Source: CAYGLV01 sp964351025 (GTDB lineage: Bacteria > Actinomycetota > Thermoleophilia > Gaiellales > Gaiellaceae). Taken from it: a DNA stretch of 44,417 nt. Below, in pieces: positions 1 to 7,898 of the stretch (the first letter of the stretch is position 1; each line of letters opens with the position of its first letter). The translations under genes and the position numbers were made by a program. The notes under the pieces are model-generated. The model made no database searches. It was not told where the DNA came from and saw only the letters and a list, made by a program, of their open reading frames with translations. The stretch spans positions 1 through 44,417 of the forward strand of contig CAYGLV010000013.1 in NCBI GenBank assembly GCA_964351025.1. Direction: 5' to 3'.

Positions 1-119
1 CAAGCAGCGTGGTCGACTCGAACGGTGCCAAGGCTGGTTGCCTTGGTGCCGGGCGAGGCGGCCGCGATGCGCCGCGCCCAGGCCCCCACTCGGGGGTGCG
101 GTGATTAGGAATCAATCAT
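1..119. other. Intergenic left edge with hairpins
   Basis: No reading frame here looks real. Three inverted repeats are visible: a 10-bp stem with two G-U pairs (24-33 with 41-50, 7-base loop), a CCCCC/GGGGG stem with loop ACTC (83-87 with 92-96), and TGATT/AATCA (102-106 with 110-114). They lie just beyond the stop codon of the leftward gene at 120 and could terminate it. There is no clear U tract, so this remains a guess. I could not match the segment to a known structured RNA. Confidence 0.35.
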
Positions 120-860
120 CTAGGCGTCGCCGGGGAGCCGCAGCCCGTCGGCGCGCTCCCGCAGCCGCGCGGCGAACCCGGCGTCCTCCGGCTGCGCCAC
201 GAGGAGCACGGCGCCGAGGCGCTCCCCGATGAGCGACTCGACGAGCCCCTGCAGGCCGACGGCGAGCGCGAACGACTTGTAGGCCTGCTCGCCACCGAAG
301 GGGACGAGGTCTTCCGGCGCAGCTGCCCCGCGCAAGACGTCGCCATGTGTGACGGCTCCCATCGAGACGTCTACGACGACCGGCTCGCCCCCGGCGTTTG
401 GAAGGCCGATCGCGAGTGGATTCGTGCCGGCGAGCGGCCGCCCTCCGTCGGGATGGGCGAGACGGGGCGGCGAGATCGCGGTCAGGGCGGCGACGAGGCC
501 CGCCCGCGCGAGCCGGCGCACCCAGTAGCCGAGTACGCCGGTCGGGAAGCAGTCGCCGGCGACGATCACCCGCACCGGAGCGGGAGGGTCGGCCTCGACC
601 GCCGCGCAGATCGCACCCAGCGTCAGGTAGCCGACCGCGCCCCGTGCCTCCCAGCGCTCGAAGCCCGGCCCCGAAGCGACTCGCTCCGGCCGAGCCCCCG
701 GCTCGAGGCCCGGCAGCGACTCCAGGAAGGGCAGCCGCGCGAGGCCGTGGCCGTGCTTTCCCCTCCGCTCCGCGTCGAGGAAGTGGTCGGCCAGCAGCGC
801 GGCGTCCTCCTCGCCGAAGCCGAGCGCGCGGATCCGCGCAAGCACCTCCTCGGGCAGCAC
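120..860 (-). CDS. Malate/L-lactate dehydrogenase family protein, shortened
   Basis: This 246-residue protein belongs to the YiaK/YlbC-type malate/L-lactate dehydrogenase family, NAD(P)-dependent 2-hydroxyacid oxidoreductases unrelated to classical LDH. The sequence shows HGHGLARLP (residues 36-44), matching the family's SHG-x-x-RLP segment, and GTNPLAIGLP (145-154), a hallmark near the cofactor site. It is about 90 residues shorter than the usual 330-350. Where the family normally has an N-S-x-H-F-G segment, the protein reads AGDCFPTG (about 101-108), so one conserved His appears to be Cys. Catalysis may be altered or lost. The GTG start is favoured because TAGACT lies 6 bases upstream, a leaderless arrangement. 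It stands alone, divergent from the secreted protein at 978. Confidence 0.75.
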   Translation of the reverse strand: MLPEEVLARIRALGFGEEDAALLADHFLDAERRGKHGHGLARLPFLESLPGLEPGARPERVASGPGFERWEARGAVGYLTLGAICAAVEADPPAPVRVIVAGDCFPTGVLGYWVRRLARAGLVAALTAISPPRLAHPDGGRPLAGTNPLAIGLPNAGGEPVVVDVSMGAVTHGDVLRGAAAPEDLVPFGGEQAYKSFALAVGLQGLVESLIGERLGAVLLVAQPEDAGFAARLRERADGLRLPGDA

Positions 861-866
861 CCAGCG

Positions 867-872
867 AGTCTA
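867..872 (-). promoter_or_regulatory. Leaderless -10 element for the dehydrogenase-family gene
   Basis: TAGACT on the minus strand ends 6 bases before the GTG at 860. This TANNNT spacing recurs before many operon-leading genes in the window and suggests transcription starts at the start codon. Confidence 0.5.
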
Positions 873-963
873 GCGCCGGCCTTCATCGAATCCTCACAGG
901 ATGCTTACCGCAACAAAGCAAGTTGACAGGCGCAGCGGCATCTCCACCTGGGTACGACCAACC

Positions 964-970
964 AAGGAGA
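964..970 (+). promoter_or_regulatory. Shine-Dalgarno for the secreted protein
   Basis: AAGGAGA is followed by 7 bases and the ATG at 978, so this gene is clearly leadered, unlike many neighbours. A TTGACA is present at 923-928 but has no convincing -10 at 16-18 bases. Confidence 0.75.
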
Positions 971-977
971 AACAGAC

Positions 978-1742
978 ATGCGCCGCATCATCATCCCCAT
1001 CCTCGTCGCGCTCGCCGCCACACTGGCCGGCGTCGCTGTCGCCCATTCAGGGAGCAGCAGCAGCGGGGTCAAGGCCGTCTCTGCCACGTTCACGGCGGCG
1101 ACCGCTGTCAAGGCTGAGACTCGCGCCTGCACCGGCGCCGACGGCGCCTACGAGATCGTCAAGGCGACCTATTCCGGAACGGCTACGAGCGCGGAGGCGA
1201 GCCTCACAGGGCCCGTCGAGCTCAAGGTCACGAGTGTCTACAACACCACGACGAAGATCGGGCAGCTCGAGGGCCGGCTGAAGATCGGCGAGGGCGAAAG
1301 CCGCTCGTACGCGAAGCTCTGGGCCGTCAACTCCGACGGTGCCCTCGACGGCTTCGTCTACGGCGAGGCCGGGCACAAGGGTGCCGCCCTGCTCGGCAGC
1401 CTGACCGCCGGCTGGACCCGCGGCGGCGGCTTCACCGACGGCAAGGTCGGCACCGGCTCGTCGGCAAGCGCCGCCGTCCTCGCCGGCAAGCCCTGCAGCG
1501 GCAAGCCGGCCGGCTCGAGCGTTCGGCTCACGGTCAAGGGCACGGTCGAGGCCGTCTCGGACACGTCCATCTCGGTCAAGCCGAGTGACGGCGGTGCCCT
1601 GCAGACATGCGCCATCGGCGCCACTTCGGACCGCCCGTCAGTGGTGGTGGGCGATTCCGTGGAGATGTACTGCACCCAGAGCGAGGGCGCCTGGGTGCTC
1701 GCGAAGGTGAAGAAGCGCGCAAGCGACAAGAGCGACGACTAG
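978..1742 (+). CDS. Secreted protein with C-terminal DUF5666-like beta domain
   Basis: The 254-residue product begins with two Arg and a hydrophobic run ending in VAVA-HS (about residues 3-22), a typical Sec signal peptide with cleavage near residue 22. The mature part is Ser/Ala/Gly-rich and carries Cys in the segments ACTG, KPCSG, QTCA and MYCTQ, which could form two disulfides outside the cell. The last 80 residues, with a GTVEAVSDTSISV start and a VGDSVEMYC end, resemble the small beta-barrel called DUF5666. That match rests on pattern only. No catalytic motif is visible and I assign no function. The ATG is fixed by a strong Shine-Dalgarno. Confidence 0.8.
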   Translation: MRRIIIPILVALAATLAGVAVAHSGSSSSGVKAVSATFTAATAVKAETRACTGADGAYEIVKATYSGTATSAEASLTGPVELKVTSVYNTTTKIGQLEGRLKIGEGESRSYAKLWAVNSDGALDGFVYGEAGHKGAALLGSLTAGWTRGGGFTDGKVGTGSSASAAVLAGKPCSGKPAGSSVRLTVKGTVEAVSDTSISVKPSDGGALQTCAIGATSDRPSVVVGDSVEMYCTQSEGAWVLAKVKKRASDKSDD

Positions 1743-1753
1743 CGCCGAGCGCG

Positions 1754-2842
1754 CTACGAGACGAGCGGCAGCGCCCTGACGAATCCGGCAGGGCGCTGCC
1801 GCGTCGCCGCAACCGCCCCTGCGAGCTCCACGATCGCGAGCGCGGCCTCGCTTTCCGGCGCGGACTCGACCACCGGCACACCCGCATCGGCAGCCTCGCG
1901 GAGCGCCGGGTCGAGCGGGATCCGCGCGAGCAGCGGCATGCCGACCTCGTCGGCGAGCTGTTGCCCGCCGCCTGAGCCGAAGACCTCCTGGCCGGTGCCG
2001 ACGAGCCACGACATGTTCTCGACCGCGCCGAGCAGCCGCATGCCGGTGTGCTTGGCCATCTGAGCGGCCCGCACGGCAACCTGCTGGGCGGCCGGCTGGG
2101 GCGTCGTCACCACGAGCGCCTCGGCGTTCGGCAAGAGCTGGCCGAGCGAAATCGAGACATCGCCCGTGCCGGGAGGCATGTCCACGACAAGCGTGTCCAG
2201 CTCGCCCCAGTGAACGTCGGAGAGGAACTGCTCGAGCGCCCGGTGCAGCATCGGCCCGCGCCACATCACCGGCGCGTTGTCCTCCAGGAAGAAACCGATC
2301 GACATCAACTTCAGCCCGTTGCGCACGGGCGGCACGATCATCTTGTCCACCACGATCGGCCGCTGGCTGATGCCGAGCATGTGCGGGATCGAGTGGCCGT
2401 AGACGTCGGCGTCGAGGATGCCGACGCGCTCGCCGAGGCCGCAGAGCGCCGCGGCAAGATTGACCGAGAGCGACGACTTGCCGACCCCGCCCTTGCCGCT
2501 CGCGACCGCGATCACCCGAGTGCCTGGATCGAGCGAGATGGACTTCTCGGGCCGGCCGCCACGGAGCTTCGTGGTCAGCGCCGCCTTCTCGTCCGGGCTC
2601 ATCACGTCGAAGGCGAGCCGGACCGAGGTCACCCCGGGAACGGCCCCGACGTGCGTCGCCACCTGCTCCTGGAACGAGTTGCGCAGCGGACAGCCCGCCA
2701 CGGTGAGCGCGATCGTCACGGCCACGTCGCCGCCGTCGATCTCCACGTCGCGCACCATGTCGAGCTCCGTGACGGGGCGTTGCAGCTCGGGGTCGATCAC
2801 GCTCTCGAGCGCCTTCAGGATCGCGTCGCGGTCGGGCTCCAC
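1754..2842 (-). CDS. mrp: Mrp/NBP35-family P-loop ATPase, Fe-S carrier
   Basis: The 362-residue protein has an N-terminal DUF59/MIP18-like domain (about 1-85) followed by a deviant Walker A, GKGGVGKSS (116-124), and the MPPGTGD segment typical of Mrp/ApbC ATPases. These carry or insert Fe-S clusters. The region after ENMSW, where many bacterial homologues have a CxxC for a bridging cluster, reads VGTGQEVFGSGGG with no Cys. This may be a lineage feature and raises doubt about cluster transfer through that motif. The frame stays open upstream to 3364, but the GTG at 2842 starts the domain correctly and has TACCCT 6 bases upstream. It is transcribed alone and divergent from the permease. Confidence 0.92.
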   Translation of the reverse strand: MEPDRDAILKALESVIDPELQRPVTELDMVRDVEIDGGDVAVTIALTVAGCPLRNSFQEQVATHVGAVPGVTSVRLAFDVMSPDEKAALTTKLRGGRPEKSISLDPGTRVIAVASGKGGVGKSSLSVNLAAALCGLGERVGILDADVYGHSIPHMLGISQRPIVVDKMIVPPVRNGLKLMSIGFFLEDNAPVMWRGPMLHRALEQFLSDVHWGELDTLVVDMPPGTGDVSISLGQLLPNAEALVVTTPQPAAQQVAVRAAQMAKHTGMRLLGAVENMSWLVGTGQEVFGSGGGQQLADEVGMPLLARIPLDPALREAADAGVPVVESAPESEAALAIVELAGAVAATRQRPAGFVRALPLVS

Positions 2843-2848
2843 GGTCCG

Positions 2849-2854
2849 AGGGTA
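2849..2854 (-). promoter_or_regulatory. Leaderless -10 element for mrp
   Basis: TACCCT on the minus strand ends 6 bases before the GTG at 2842. It supports this GTG over the longer upstream frame. Confidence 0.5.
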
Positions 2855-2912
2855 CCAGCGGGCTGGAGGCTGCCACTTGCTTCGGCGGCCGCTGCAGCCG
2901 AAGATCGCTCGG

Positions 2913-4022
2913 ATGACCTGGGCGGGCCTTGTCTGGAAGAACCTCATGCGCCGTCCCGCGCGGACGATCCTGACCGCGTTCGGCGTCTCGATCGGCGTCG
3001 GCCTGATCGTCGCCCTGCTCTCCATCACCGCCGGCGTCCGGAGCACGGCCAAGGACCTCATCCACGTCGGGCGTTCCGACTTCGGGCTCTTCCAGGACGG
3101 CATCTCCGACCTCACGCGCTCGCTGCTGCCCGAGTCGCTCGCGGACAGGGTCGCCTCGGTCCAGGGGGTCGCGGAAACCGCGAAGGTGTTCGTCTTCGTG
3201 ACGACGGTCAACGGCCAGGAGTCGAGCCTGGTCTTCGGCCTCGACCCGGACGAGCTGGCGATCAAGCGGCTCGTGATCGTCGAGGGACGCAGCTCCCGGG
3301 GACGGTCGGAGGCGATCGTCGGCGACAGCTTCGCCAGGATCAACAACGTCGGAGTGGGCGGCACGCTCGCGATCGGGAAACGCGTCTTCCCCGTCGTCGG
3401 CCTCTACCACAGCGGCAACCGCTTCGAGGACATCGGCGCGACGCTGCCGCTGCAGGTCGTTCAGTCGCTCGCGGCGCGGCCCGGCGAGGTGACAACGGTC
3501 GGCGTGGTGGTCTCGCACGGCGAGCGGCCGGATGTCGTCGCCAAGAGGCTCGAGCGGCAGTTCCCCAACCTGACTGCCGTGACGGAGCCGGGTAAGGCCG
3601 TCAAGATCGACACGTCGAGCCGGCTGATTATCAACGTCGGCTGGATCATGTCGCTCGTCGCGCTGATCGTCGGCGGCGTCGGGGTGACGAACACGATGGC
3701 GATGTCGGTCTTCGAGCGGACGCGCGAGATCGGCGTCCTGCGCGCGGTCGGCTGGCGGCGCTGGCGGATTGCGAGCCTGATCGTGAGCGAGGCGGTCGGG
3801 ATCTGCCTGATCGCGCTCGCGCTCGGAATCGGGCTCGGCGTGGCCGGCGCGGAGGCATTCACGCGCCGGGCCACCGTGTCGGCGCTGATCACCCCGAACT
3901 TCACGGCCGCCGTCTGGATCTGGGGGCTCGTGTTCGCGCTCGGCGTCGCGTTGATCGGCGCTGTCTACCCGGTCTTGCGCGCCGTGCAGCTCACGCCGAT
4001 ACAGGCGCTGCGGCACGAATGA
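2913..4022 (+). CDS. ABC transporter permease, MacB/FtsX family
   Basis: The 369-residue membrane protein has the MacB layout: one membrane segment near residues 18-40 after a basic RRPARTIL stretch, a roughly 200-residue extracytoplasmic domain, and three C-terminal membrane segments with the conserved ERTREIGVLRAVG motif that contacts the ATPase. MacB-type systems are often mechanotransmitters or exporters rather than importers. The ATG at 2913 gives the standard N-terminus. A TTG at 2877 in the same frame has a better Shine-Dalgarno (GGAGG at 2865-2869) and would add 12 residues. The matching ATPase is on the opposite strand and the two genes overlap tail to tail. Confidence 0.9.
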   Translation: MTWAGLVWKNLMRRPARTILTAFGVSIGVGLIVALLSITAGVRSTAKDLIHVGRSDFGLFQDGISDLTRSLLPESLADRVASVQGVAETAKVFVFVTTVNGQESSLVFGLDPDELAIKRLVIVEGRSSRGRSEAIVGDSFARINNVGVGGTLAIGKRVFPVVGLYHSGNRFEDIGATLPLQVVQSLAARPGEVTTVGVVVSHGERPDVVAKRLERQFPNLTAVTEPGKAVKIDTSSRLIINVGWIMSLVALIVGGVGVTNTMAMSVFERTREIGVLRAVGWRRWRIASLIVSEAVGICLIALALGIGLGVAGAEAFTRRATVSALITPNFTAAVWIWGLVFALGVALIGAVYPVLRAVQLTPIQALRHE

Positions 4023-4698
4023 CGTCCTCGACGCGGCCGTCGCGCATCCGCAGCGCGCGGTCGGCGTAGCCGGCGACGAGGTCGTCGTTCGTCACCATCA
4101 GGATCGTCGTGCCACGCTCGACGCGAGCGCGGCGCAGGAGCTCGACGATCTGCAGGCCCGTCTTGGAGTCGAGCGACCCGGTCGGCTCGTCCGCCAGCAC
4201 GAGCCTCGGGTCGTTGGCGAGGGCGCGGGCGATCGCCACGCGCTGGCGCTCGCCGCCGGAGAGCGTCGCCGGATACATGTCCTCGCGGTGGGCGAGACCC
4301 ACCTCGGCGAGCAGCTCCCTCGCTCGCAGTGCGCGCTGCTTCCTGCCCACACCCCGTCCCAGCATCGGCACCTGCACGTTCTCGGCCGCGCTCAGCGTCG
4401 GGATCAGATGGTGAAACTGAAAGACGAAGCCGATCGTGGCAGCGCGGTATTCGGCTGCATTCGTGAGATGGGCCAGGTCCTCGCCGCCCACGACGATCGA
4501 GCCGGAGTCGGCGCCGTCGAGCGCACCGATGAGATTGAGCAGCGTGCTCTTGCCGCAGCCGGACGGTCCAGTCAGCGCAACGAACTCGCCCGGATCGAGG
4601 TACAGCGTGACGTCCTCGAGCGCAAGGATGTTGCCACCTTCAAAGGCCTTGCGGACATGCTCGACCGCAACCTCGGCGCCGGCCGCCGCAACGCTCAC
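3991..4698 (-). CDS. ABC transporter ATPase, LolD/MacB type
   Basis: The 235-residue ATPase contains Walker A GPSGCGKST (about 41-49), the Q-loop FQFHHLIPTLSA, the signature LSGGERQRVAIARAL, Walker B LVLADEPTGSLD, and the H-loop replaced by Asn in MVTNDD (typically MVTHD). It is the obvious partner of the MacB-type permease at 2913-4022. The frame stays open far upstream, but the GTG at 4698 overlaps the stop of the secreted-protein gene as GTGA, implying translational coupling. Its 3' end overlaps the permease 3' end by 32 bp on opposite strands, so the two mRNAs are complementary there. Confidence 0.93.
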   Translation of the reverse strand: MSVAAAGAEVAVEHVRKAFEGGNILALEDVTLYLDPGEFVALTGPSGCGKSTLLNLIGALDGADSGSIVVGGEDLAHLTNAAEYRAATIGFVFQFHHLIPTLSAAENVQVPMLGRGVGRKQRALRARELLAEVGLAHREDMYPATLSGGERQRVAIARALANDPRLVLADEPTGSLDSKTGLQIVELLRRARVERGTTILMVTNDDLVAGYADRALRMRDGRVEDVIRAAAPVSA

Positions 4699-5090
4699 TT
4701 GACCGTGAGCGCCAGGGTCTTCTTCACGGTCTTGCCGCCGGCTTTCACGGTCGCCCGGAGCTTCAGGGGGTAGCCGGCCGAGGCGGGCGGCCAGATGATC
4801 CTGTCGCGGAAGACACCCTTGATCGCGACGTTCGTCACGAACGTCTTCTTCTTGTAGAACTCGACCGGGTGAGCGGTGCCGAGCGGGTCGATCACGACCA
4901 GCGAGAGCCTCGCCGCCACGAGCTTGCCCTTTGCGTTCTTGACCGTGACCGTGTACTTCCACGGCACGTTGACCTTCGGCTTCACAGGAGCCGAGATCGT
5001 CACCTTGAACGGGGGCGCCACGGCCGCCGAGCCGGCGGACGTCGCAGCGAAGAGCGCCGCGGCCACCAGCAGCAGTGTGATGGTTCGCAT
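4695..5090 (-). CDS. Secreted Ig-like small protein linked to the ABC ATPase
   Basis: This 131-residue protein has a signal peptide (MRTITLLLVAAALFAATSAG, cleavage near 20-23) and a single Ig-like beta domain with regular alternation such as WKYTVTVKNAKGK and TLALTVK. There are no Cys and no catalytic motif. It heads a two-gene operon with the ABC ATPase, overlapping it by 4 bases, so an extracellular role tied to the MacB-type transporter is plausible. The function is unknown. TAGGAT 6 bases before the ATG suggests a leaderless transcript. Confidence 0.82.
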   Translation of the reverse strand: MRTITLLLVAAALFAATSAGSAAVAPPFKVTISAPVKPKVNVPWKYTVTVKNAKGKLVAARLSLVVIDPLGTAHPVEFYKKKTFVTNVAIKGVFRDRIIWPPASAGYPLKLRATVKAGGKTVKKTLALTVK

Positions 5091-5096
5091 GGCCCC

Positions 5097-5102
5097 ATCC
5101 TA
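5097..5102 (-). promoter_or_regulatory. Leaderless -10 element for the Ig-like gene
   Basis: TAGGAT on the minus strand ends 6 bases before the ATG at 5090. Confidence 0.5.
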
Positions 5103-5129
5103 AGCACCGAGACGTCGCAGGGGAAGGGC

Positions 5130-5936
5130 TCAGCGCAGCGCGGCGGCGAGCCGCTCGCAGAGCTCCGGCGTGCCCGCCGCGACGACGCGAGAGCGGGCCC
5201 CGAGATCGAGCAGGCCCTCGGCGAATGGCGGATCGTCGAAGAGCTCGATCGCCAGGCCGCACTCGCGCACGAGCAGCGCCGCGGCGGCGATATCCACCGA
5301 GCGGGCCGGCTTGAGCGAGCAGACGGCGTCCACCCGGCCGGCTGCGAGATGGCAGAGCGAGAGCGCGAGCGAGCCCATCACGCGCAGCCGCTTGGCGAGC
5401 CCGACCATGCCCTGCGCGCGCTCGGCGACGAAGGCGGTGGTTGTCGCCTCGAAGGAGAGGATCTCGATCTCGTCCTTCGGGCGGACGCGGCCGAGGGGCT
5501 GTCCGCCCAGGTGGGCGCCCCGTCCGCGTTCGGCCGTCCACTCCTCGCCCGTACCGAAGTCGTAGACGTAGCCGAACACGACGTCCGCGAGCGCAGGCCC
5601 ATCGGCGACGGCAATCGAGAGCGAGAAGAACGGGATCCCACGCTTCGCGTTGTTCGAGCCGTCGATCGGGTCCACGACGACGCGCCACAGGCCACCCTCG
5701 CCGTAGACCCGCTCGCCGAGCTCCTCGGAGACGAGCGTGAAGTCCACACCGCGCTCGTGCAATGCCTCGAGCCGGGCGACGACCGCCTGCTCGGCGGCGG
5801 CGTCGACGGCGGTCGTATCGTCGCCGCCCTCGCCCGCGCGCAGCACCGGTTCGCGCTCGAGCCGGGTCGGCAGCGCGGCGAGCACACCGACGACGTCGGC
5901 CGCGGCGGCCCGGCAGGTGTCGAGCCAGGGGCTCAC
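5130..5936 (-). CDS. Inositol monophosphatase family phosphatase
   Basis: The 268-residue protein has the metal-dependent phosphatase motifs of the IMPase/FBPase superfamily: GGDDTTAVDAAAE near residues 37-49 (usually D-x-x-T-x-x-D), SEELGE (about 90) and DPIDGSNN (about 109-116, usually DPIDGTxNF), plus a C-terminal segment SVDIAAAALLVRECG, where the usual WDxAA has become VDIAA. These residues normally bind two or three Mg2+ ions. Possible substrates include inositol phosphate, PAP, fructose bisphosphate or histidinol phosphate, and the sequence does not decide. The GTG start overlaps the stop of the DUF1015 gene, so the two are co-translated. Confidence 0.88.
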   Translation of the reverse strand: MSPWLDTCRAAAADVVGVLAALPTRLEREPVLRAGEGGDDTTAVDAAAEQAVVARLEALHERGVDFTLVSEELGERVYGEGGLWRVVVDPIDGSNNAKRGIPFFSLSIAVADGPALADVVFGYVYDFGTGEEWTAERGRGAHLGGQPLGRVRPKDEIEILSFEATTTAFVAERAQGMVGLAKRLRVMGSLALSLCHLAAGRVDAVCSLKPARSVDIAAAALLVRECGLAIELFDDPPFAEGLLDLGARSRVVAAGTPELCERLAAALR

Positions 5937-7015
5937 AGTGGGTGCAAGAGGAGCCCCGAGAGGAGCTTGGGATAGAAGTACGTGGTCTTCTGCGGCAGCA
6001 CGTCGCTGCGACGGGCGACGGCGAAGACGTCCTCGATCCGCGTCGGGCGCAGGAGATAGGCAACTTCGGCCTCACCCTCCGCGACGCGCCGCAGCGCCTC
6101 GCCCTGCTCCGCCGTGTACGAGAGATCGTCGTGGCCGAGCGCGTCCACGAGCTCGACGTCGAGCTGCCCGGGCCGGCCGGTCACCAGCACGACGCCGTCG
6201 CGCGTCACCTCGACAACCGCCGGAGCCTCGGGTGCTGCTGCCTCGAGCTCGGCCAGCGCGGCCTCGAGGCTCGAAGCCGCCAGACGCTCCCCTCTGAGGA
6301 GCCGCGGCGACGTGAACACCCGGTGGGTCGGGAAGATCGTCACGCCGGGATCCGAGGTCGAGACGAGCACGACGAGCAGGAACGCGCTCTCCGGAGTCCC
6401 CTGCTCGGCGTGGAAGGCCAGCGCCGTCTCGTAGCGGTGGTGGCCGTCCGCGATCAGCAACTGAGCTTCCGCGAGGGCAGCCGTGACGTCGTCGGCGGCG
6501 CCCTCGACTCGCCAGAGCCGCGTTCCCTCGGCCTGGAGGTCGGGAGCCCGTTCGGGCGGTCGCACCGGCGGCGGCCCGTCGTACAGAAGGAAGATCGGCT
6601 CGAGCTGCGTCCGGGTCGCGCGCAGCAAGCGCAGCCGCCCCTCCTTCGGGCCTTCGTGCGTGCGCTCGTGCGGAAGCACGACGCCGCGCTCGTACGGCTC
6701 AGCCCGGAGCGAGGCGACGATCCCCTCGCGCCGGCGAGGGACCCCGTCGGGTCCGACGAAGTCCTGCGCCAACGCCCACACCGCGGGCACGTCGTCCCGG
6801 ACGAGCACTCCGCTTTGCATCCACGACGCGAGGTCGCGCGCGGCGTGCTCCTCCGAGTCCGGCAGGGTCAGGCGCACAACGTTGTGCGGGCTGCGCGCCC
6901 GCAGCCGCTCCCGCTCGTCGGCGGAGATCACGTCGTAGGGCGGCGCCACGAGGGAGTCCAGAGGTCCGGCGCTCTCGTCGTAGCGCAGGGCCCGGAACGG
7001 CTGGACGACGGCCAT
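5933..7015 (-). CDS. DUF1015 family protein
   Basis: The 360-residue product matches DUF1015: it opens with VQPFRALRYDE, continues with VAPPYDVIS, and has LPHERTH (about 115), LADGHHRYETAL in the middle (DGHHRYETA is the family signature), and YFYPKLLSGLLLHPL at the end. Some DUF1015 relatives are linked to serine metabolism or ParB-like ATP/ADP-using kinases, but a reaction here is not established. The ATG at 7015 gives the conserved N-terminus and has TACGCT 8 bases upstream. The gene is co-transcribed with the phosphatase at 5130 and divergent from the YhaM-type gene only 43 bp away. Confidence 0.87.
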   Translation of the reverse strand: MAVVQPFRALRYDESAGPLDSLVAPPYDVISADERERLRARSPHNVVRLTLPDSEEHAARDLASWMQSGVLVRDDVPAVWALAQDFVGPDGVPRRREGIVASLRAEPYERGVVLPHERTHEGPKEGRLRLLRATRTQLEPIFLLYDGPPPVRPPERAPDLQAEGTRLWRVEGAADDVTAALAEAQLLIADGHHRYETALAFHAEQGTPESAFLLVVLVSTSDPGVTIFPTHRVFTSPRLLRGERLAASSLEAALAELEAAAPEAPAVVEVTRDGVVLVTGRPGQLDVELVDALGHDDLSYTAEQGEALRRVAEGEAEVAYLLRPTRIEDVFAVARRSDVLPQKTTYFYPKLLSGLLLHPL

Positions 7016-7023
7016 GCCGCGCG

Positions 7024-7029
7024 AGCGTA
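7024..7029 (-). promoter_or_regulatory. Leaderless -10 element for the DUF1015 gene
   Basis: TACGCT on the minus strand ends 8 bases before the ATG at 7015. Together with 7047-7052 it makes a compact divergent promoter. Confidence 0.4.
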
Positions 7030-7046
7030 GCATCAGGCCCTCGCCC

Positions 7047-7052
7047 TAGACT
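7047..7052 (+). promoter_or_regulatory. Leaderless -10 element for the YhaM-type gene
   Basis: TAGACT is followed by 6 bases and the GTG at 7059. Confidence 0.5.
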
Positions 7053-7058
7053 CGGGGT

Positions 7059-7898
7059 GTGAGCACGATCTCCGAGCTGGTCGAGGACCGCGTCGTCGAG
7101 GGCGTGTTCGCGGTCGCGCGCAAGCAACGGCTGCGTACCCGCGCCGGAGCCGCCTACCTCGCGCTCGAGCTGGTCGACCAGAGCGGGCGAATCGAGGCGC
7201 GAGTCTGGGACGACGTCGAGCTGCTCGACCGCCGTTTCGCCGAAGGGGATGCGGTGCGCGTGCTGGGCCGGGTCGAGCGTTACCAGAGCCGGCTGACACT
7301 GCGGGTGCACGGGATCGAGACCGCCGAAGGGGCCGACCCGGGCGCCCTGACGCCGCGCCTGCGCCGCGACGCCGAGGAGCTGGACGGCTTTCTCGAGTTC
7401 CTGGCCGGCGAGCTCGGCCACGCCGGGCTTGCTGCCACGGTGGGTCGTTTCCTCTCGGACCCGGGGCTGCGGGAAGCGCTCCGTTCCCTCCCCGCGGCCG
7501 GGGCGGACGGCCACCATGGCTACGCTGGCGGGCTCCTCGAGCACACCGTCGGCGTGGCGACACTCTGCCGAGAGGTCTCCCAGCTCCACCCGCGGCTGCG
7601 CGGCGACCTGCTCCTCGCGGGCGCGCTGCTCCACGACGTGGGCCGGACGCGCGAGCTGGGCCGCGGCCCAGCCTTCCGGCCAACGCAAGAAGGCGAGCTG
7701 CTCGGCCACGTCCACCTCGGCCTGCGACTGATCGAGGAGCGGAGCGAGGGCCTGGACGCGCCCGTCCGCGCCGAGCTCCTGCACACGGTCGCCTGCCACC
7801 ACGACCGCCAGGCGGCGCGCACCGCCGAGGCAGCCGTTCTCTACAACGCGAACCAGCTCGACGCGGTCGCCGCGACGCGGCCGGTTGGTGCCGACTAG
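7059..7898 (+). CDS. YhaM-type 3'-5' exoribonuclease (OB fold plus HD domain)
   Basis: The 279-residue protein has an N-terminal OB-fold nucleic-acid-binding region (about 10-85, with GRIEARVWDD and VLGRVERYQSRLTL) and a C-terminal HD hydrolase domain. Metal-binding positions are visible in LLEHTVGVA, LLHDVGR (the HD pair) and HTVACHHD. This is the domain order of the YhaM/CBF1 family, which trims RNA or single-stranded DNA 3' ends in the cytoplasm. The GTG at 7059 was chosen because a -10 element lies 6 bases upstream. Its last 4 bases overlap the end of the convergent VWA gene. Confidence 0.87.
   Translation: MSTISELVEDRVVEGVFAVARKQRLRTRAGAAYLALELVDQSGRIEARVWDDVELLDRRFAEGDAVRVLGRVERYQSRLTLRVHGIETAEGADPGALTPRLRRDAEELDGFLEFLAGELGHAGLAATVGRFLSDPGLREALRSLPAAGADGHHGYAGGLLEHTVGVATLCREVSQLHPRLRGDLLLAGALLHDVGRTRELGRGPAFRPTQEGELLGHVHLGLRLIEERSEGLDAPVRAELLHTVACHHDRQAARTAEAAVLYNANQLDAVAATRPVGAD

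Noticed and set aside
1..119. End of a structured RNA such as tmRNA, RNase P RNA or SRP RNA
   Set aside because: Several hairpins are present but I could not match any conserved core sequence of these RNAs.
923..958. TTGACA-based promoter for the secreted protein
   Set aside because: The -35 is good but no acceptable -10 follows at 16-18 bases; the nearest candidate (TACGAC) is 24 bases away.
1638..4016. 792-codon open frame on the minus strand
   Set aside because: It runs antisense to the permease and out of frame with mrp; the translation is a low-complexity Asp/Arg/Ala product typical of shadow frames in high-GC DNA.
3991..6075. Single 694-codon minus-strand protein
   Set aside because: Only the last 235 codons encode the ABC ATPase. 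The rest overlaps the phosphatase and Ig-like genes in another frame, and the GTG at 4698 fits the operon overlap.
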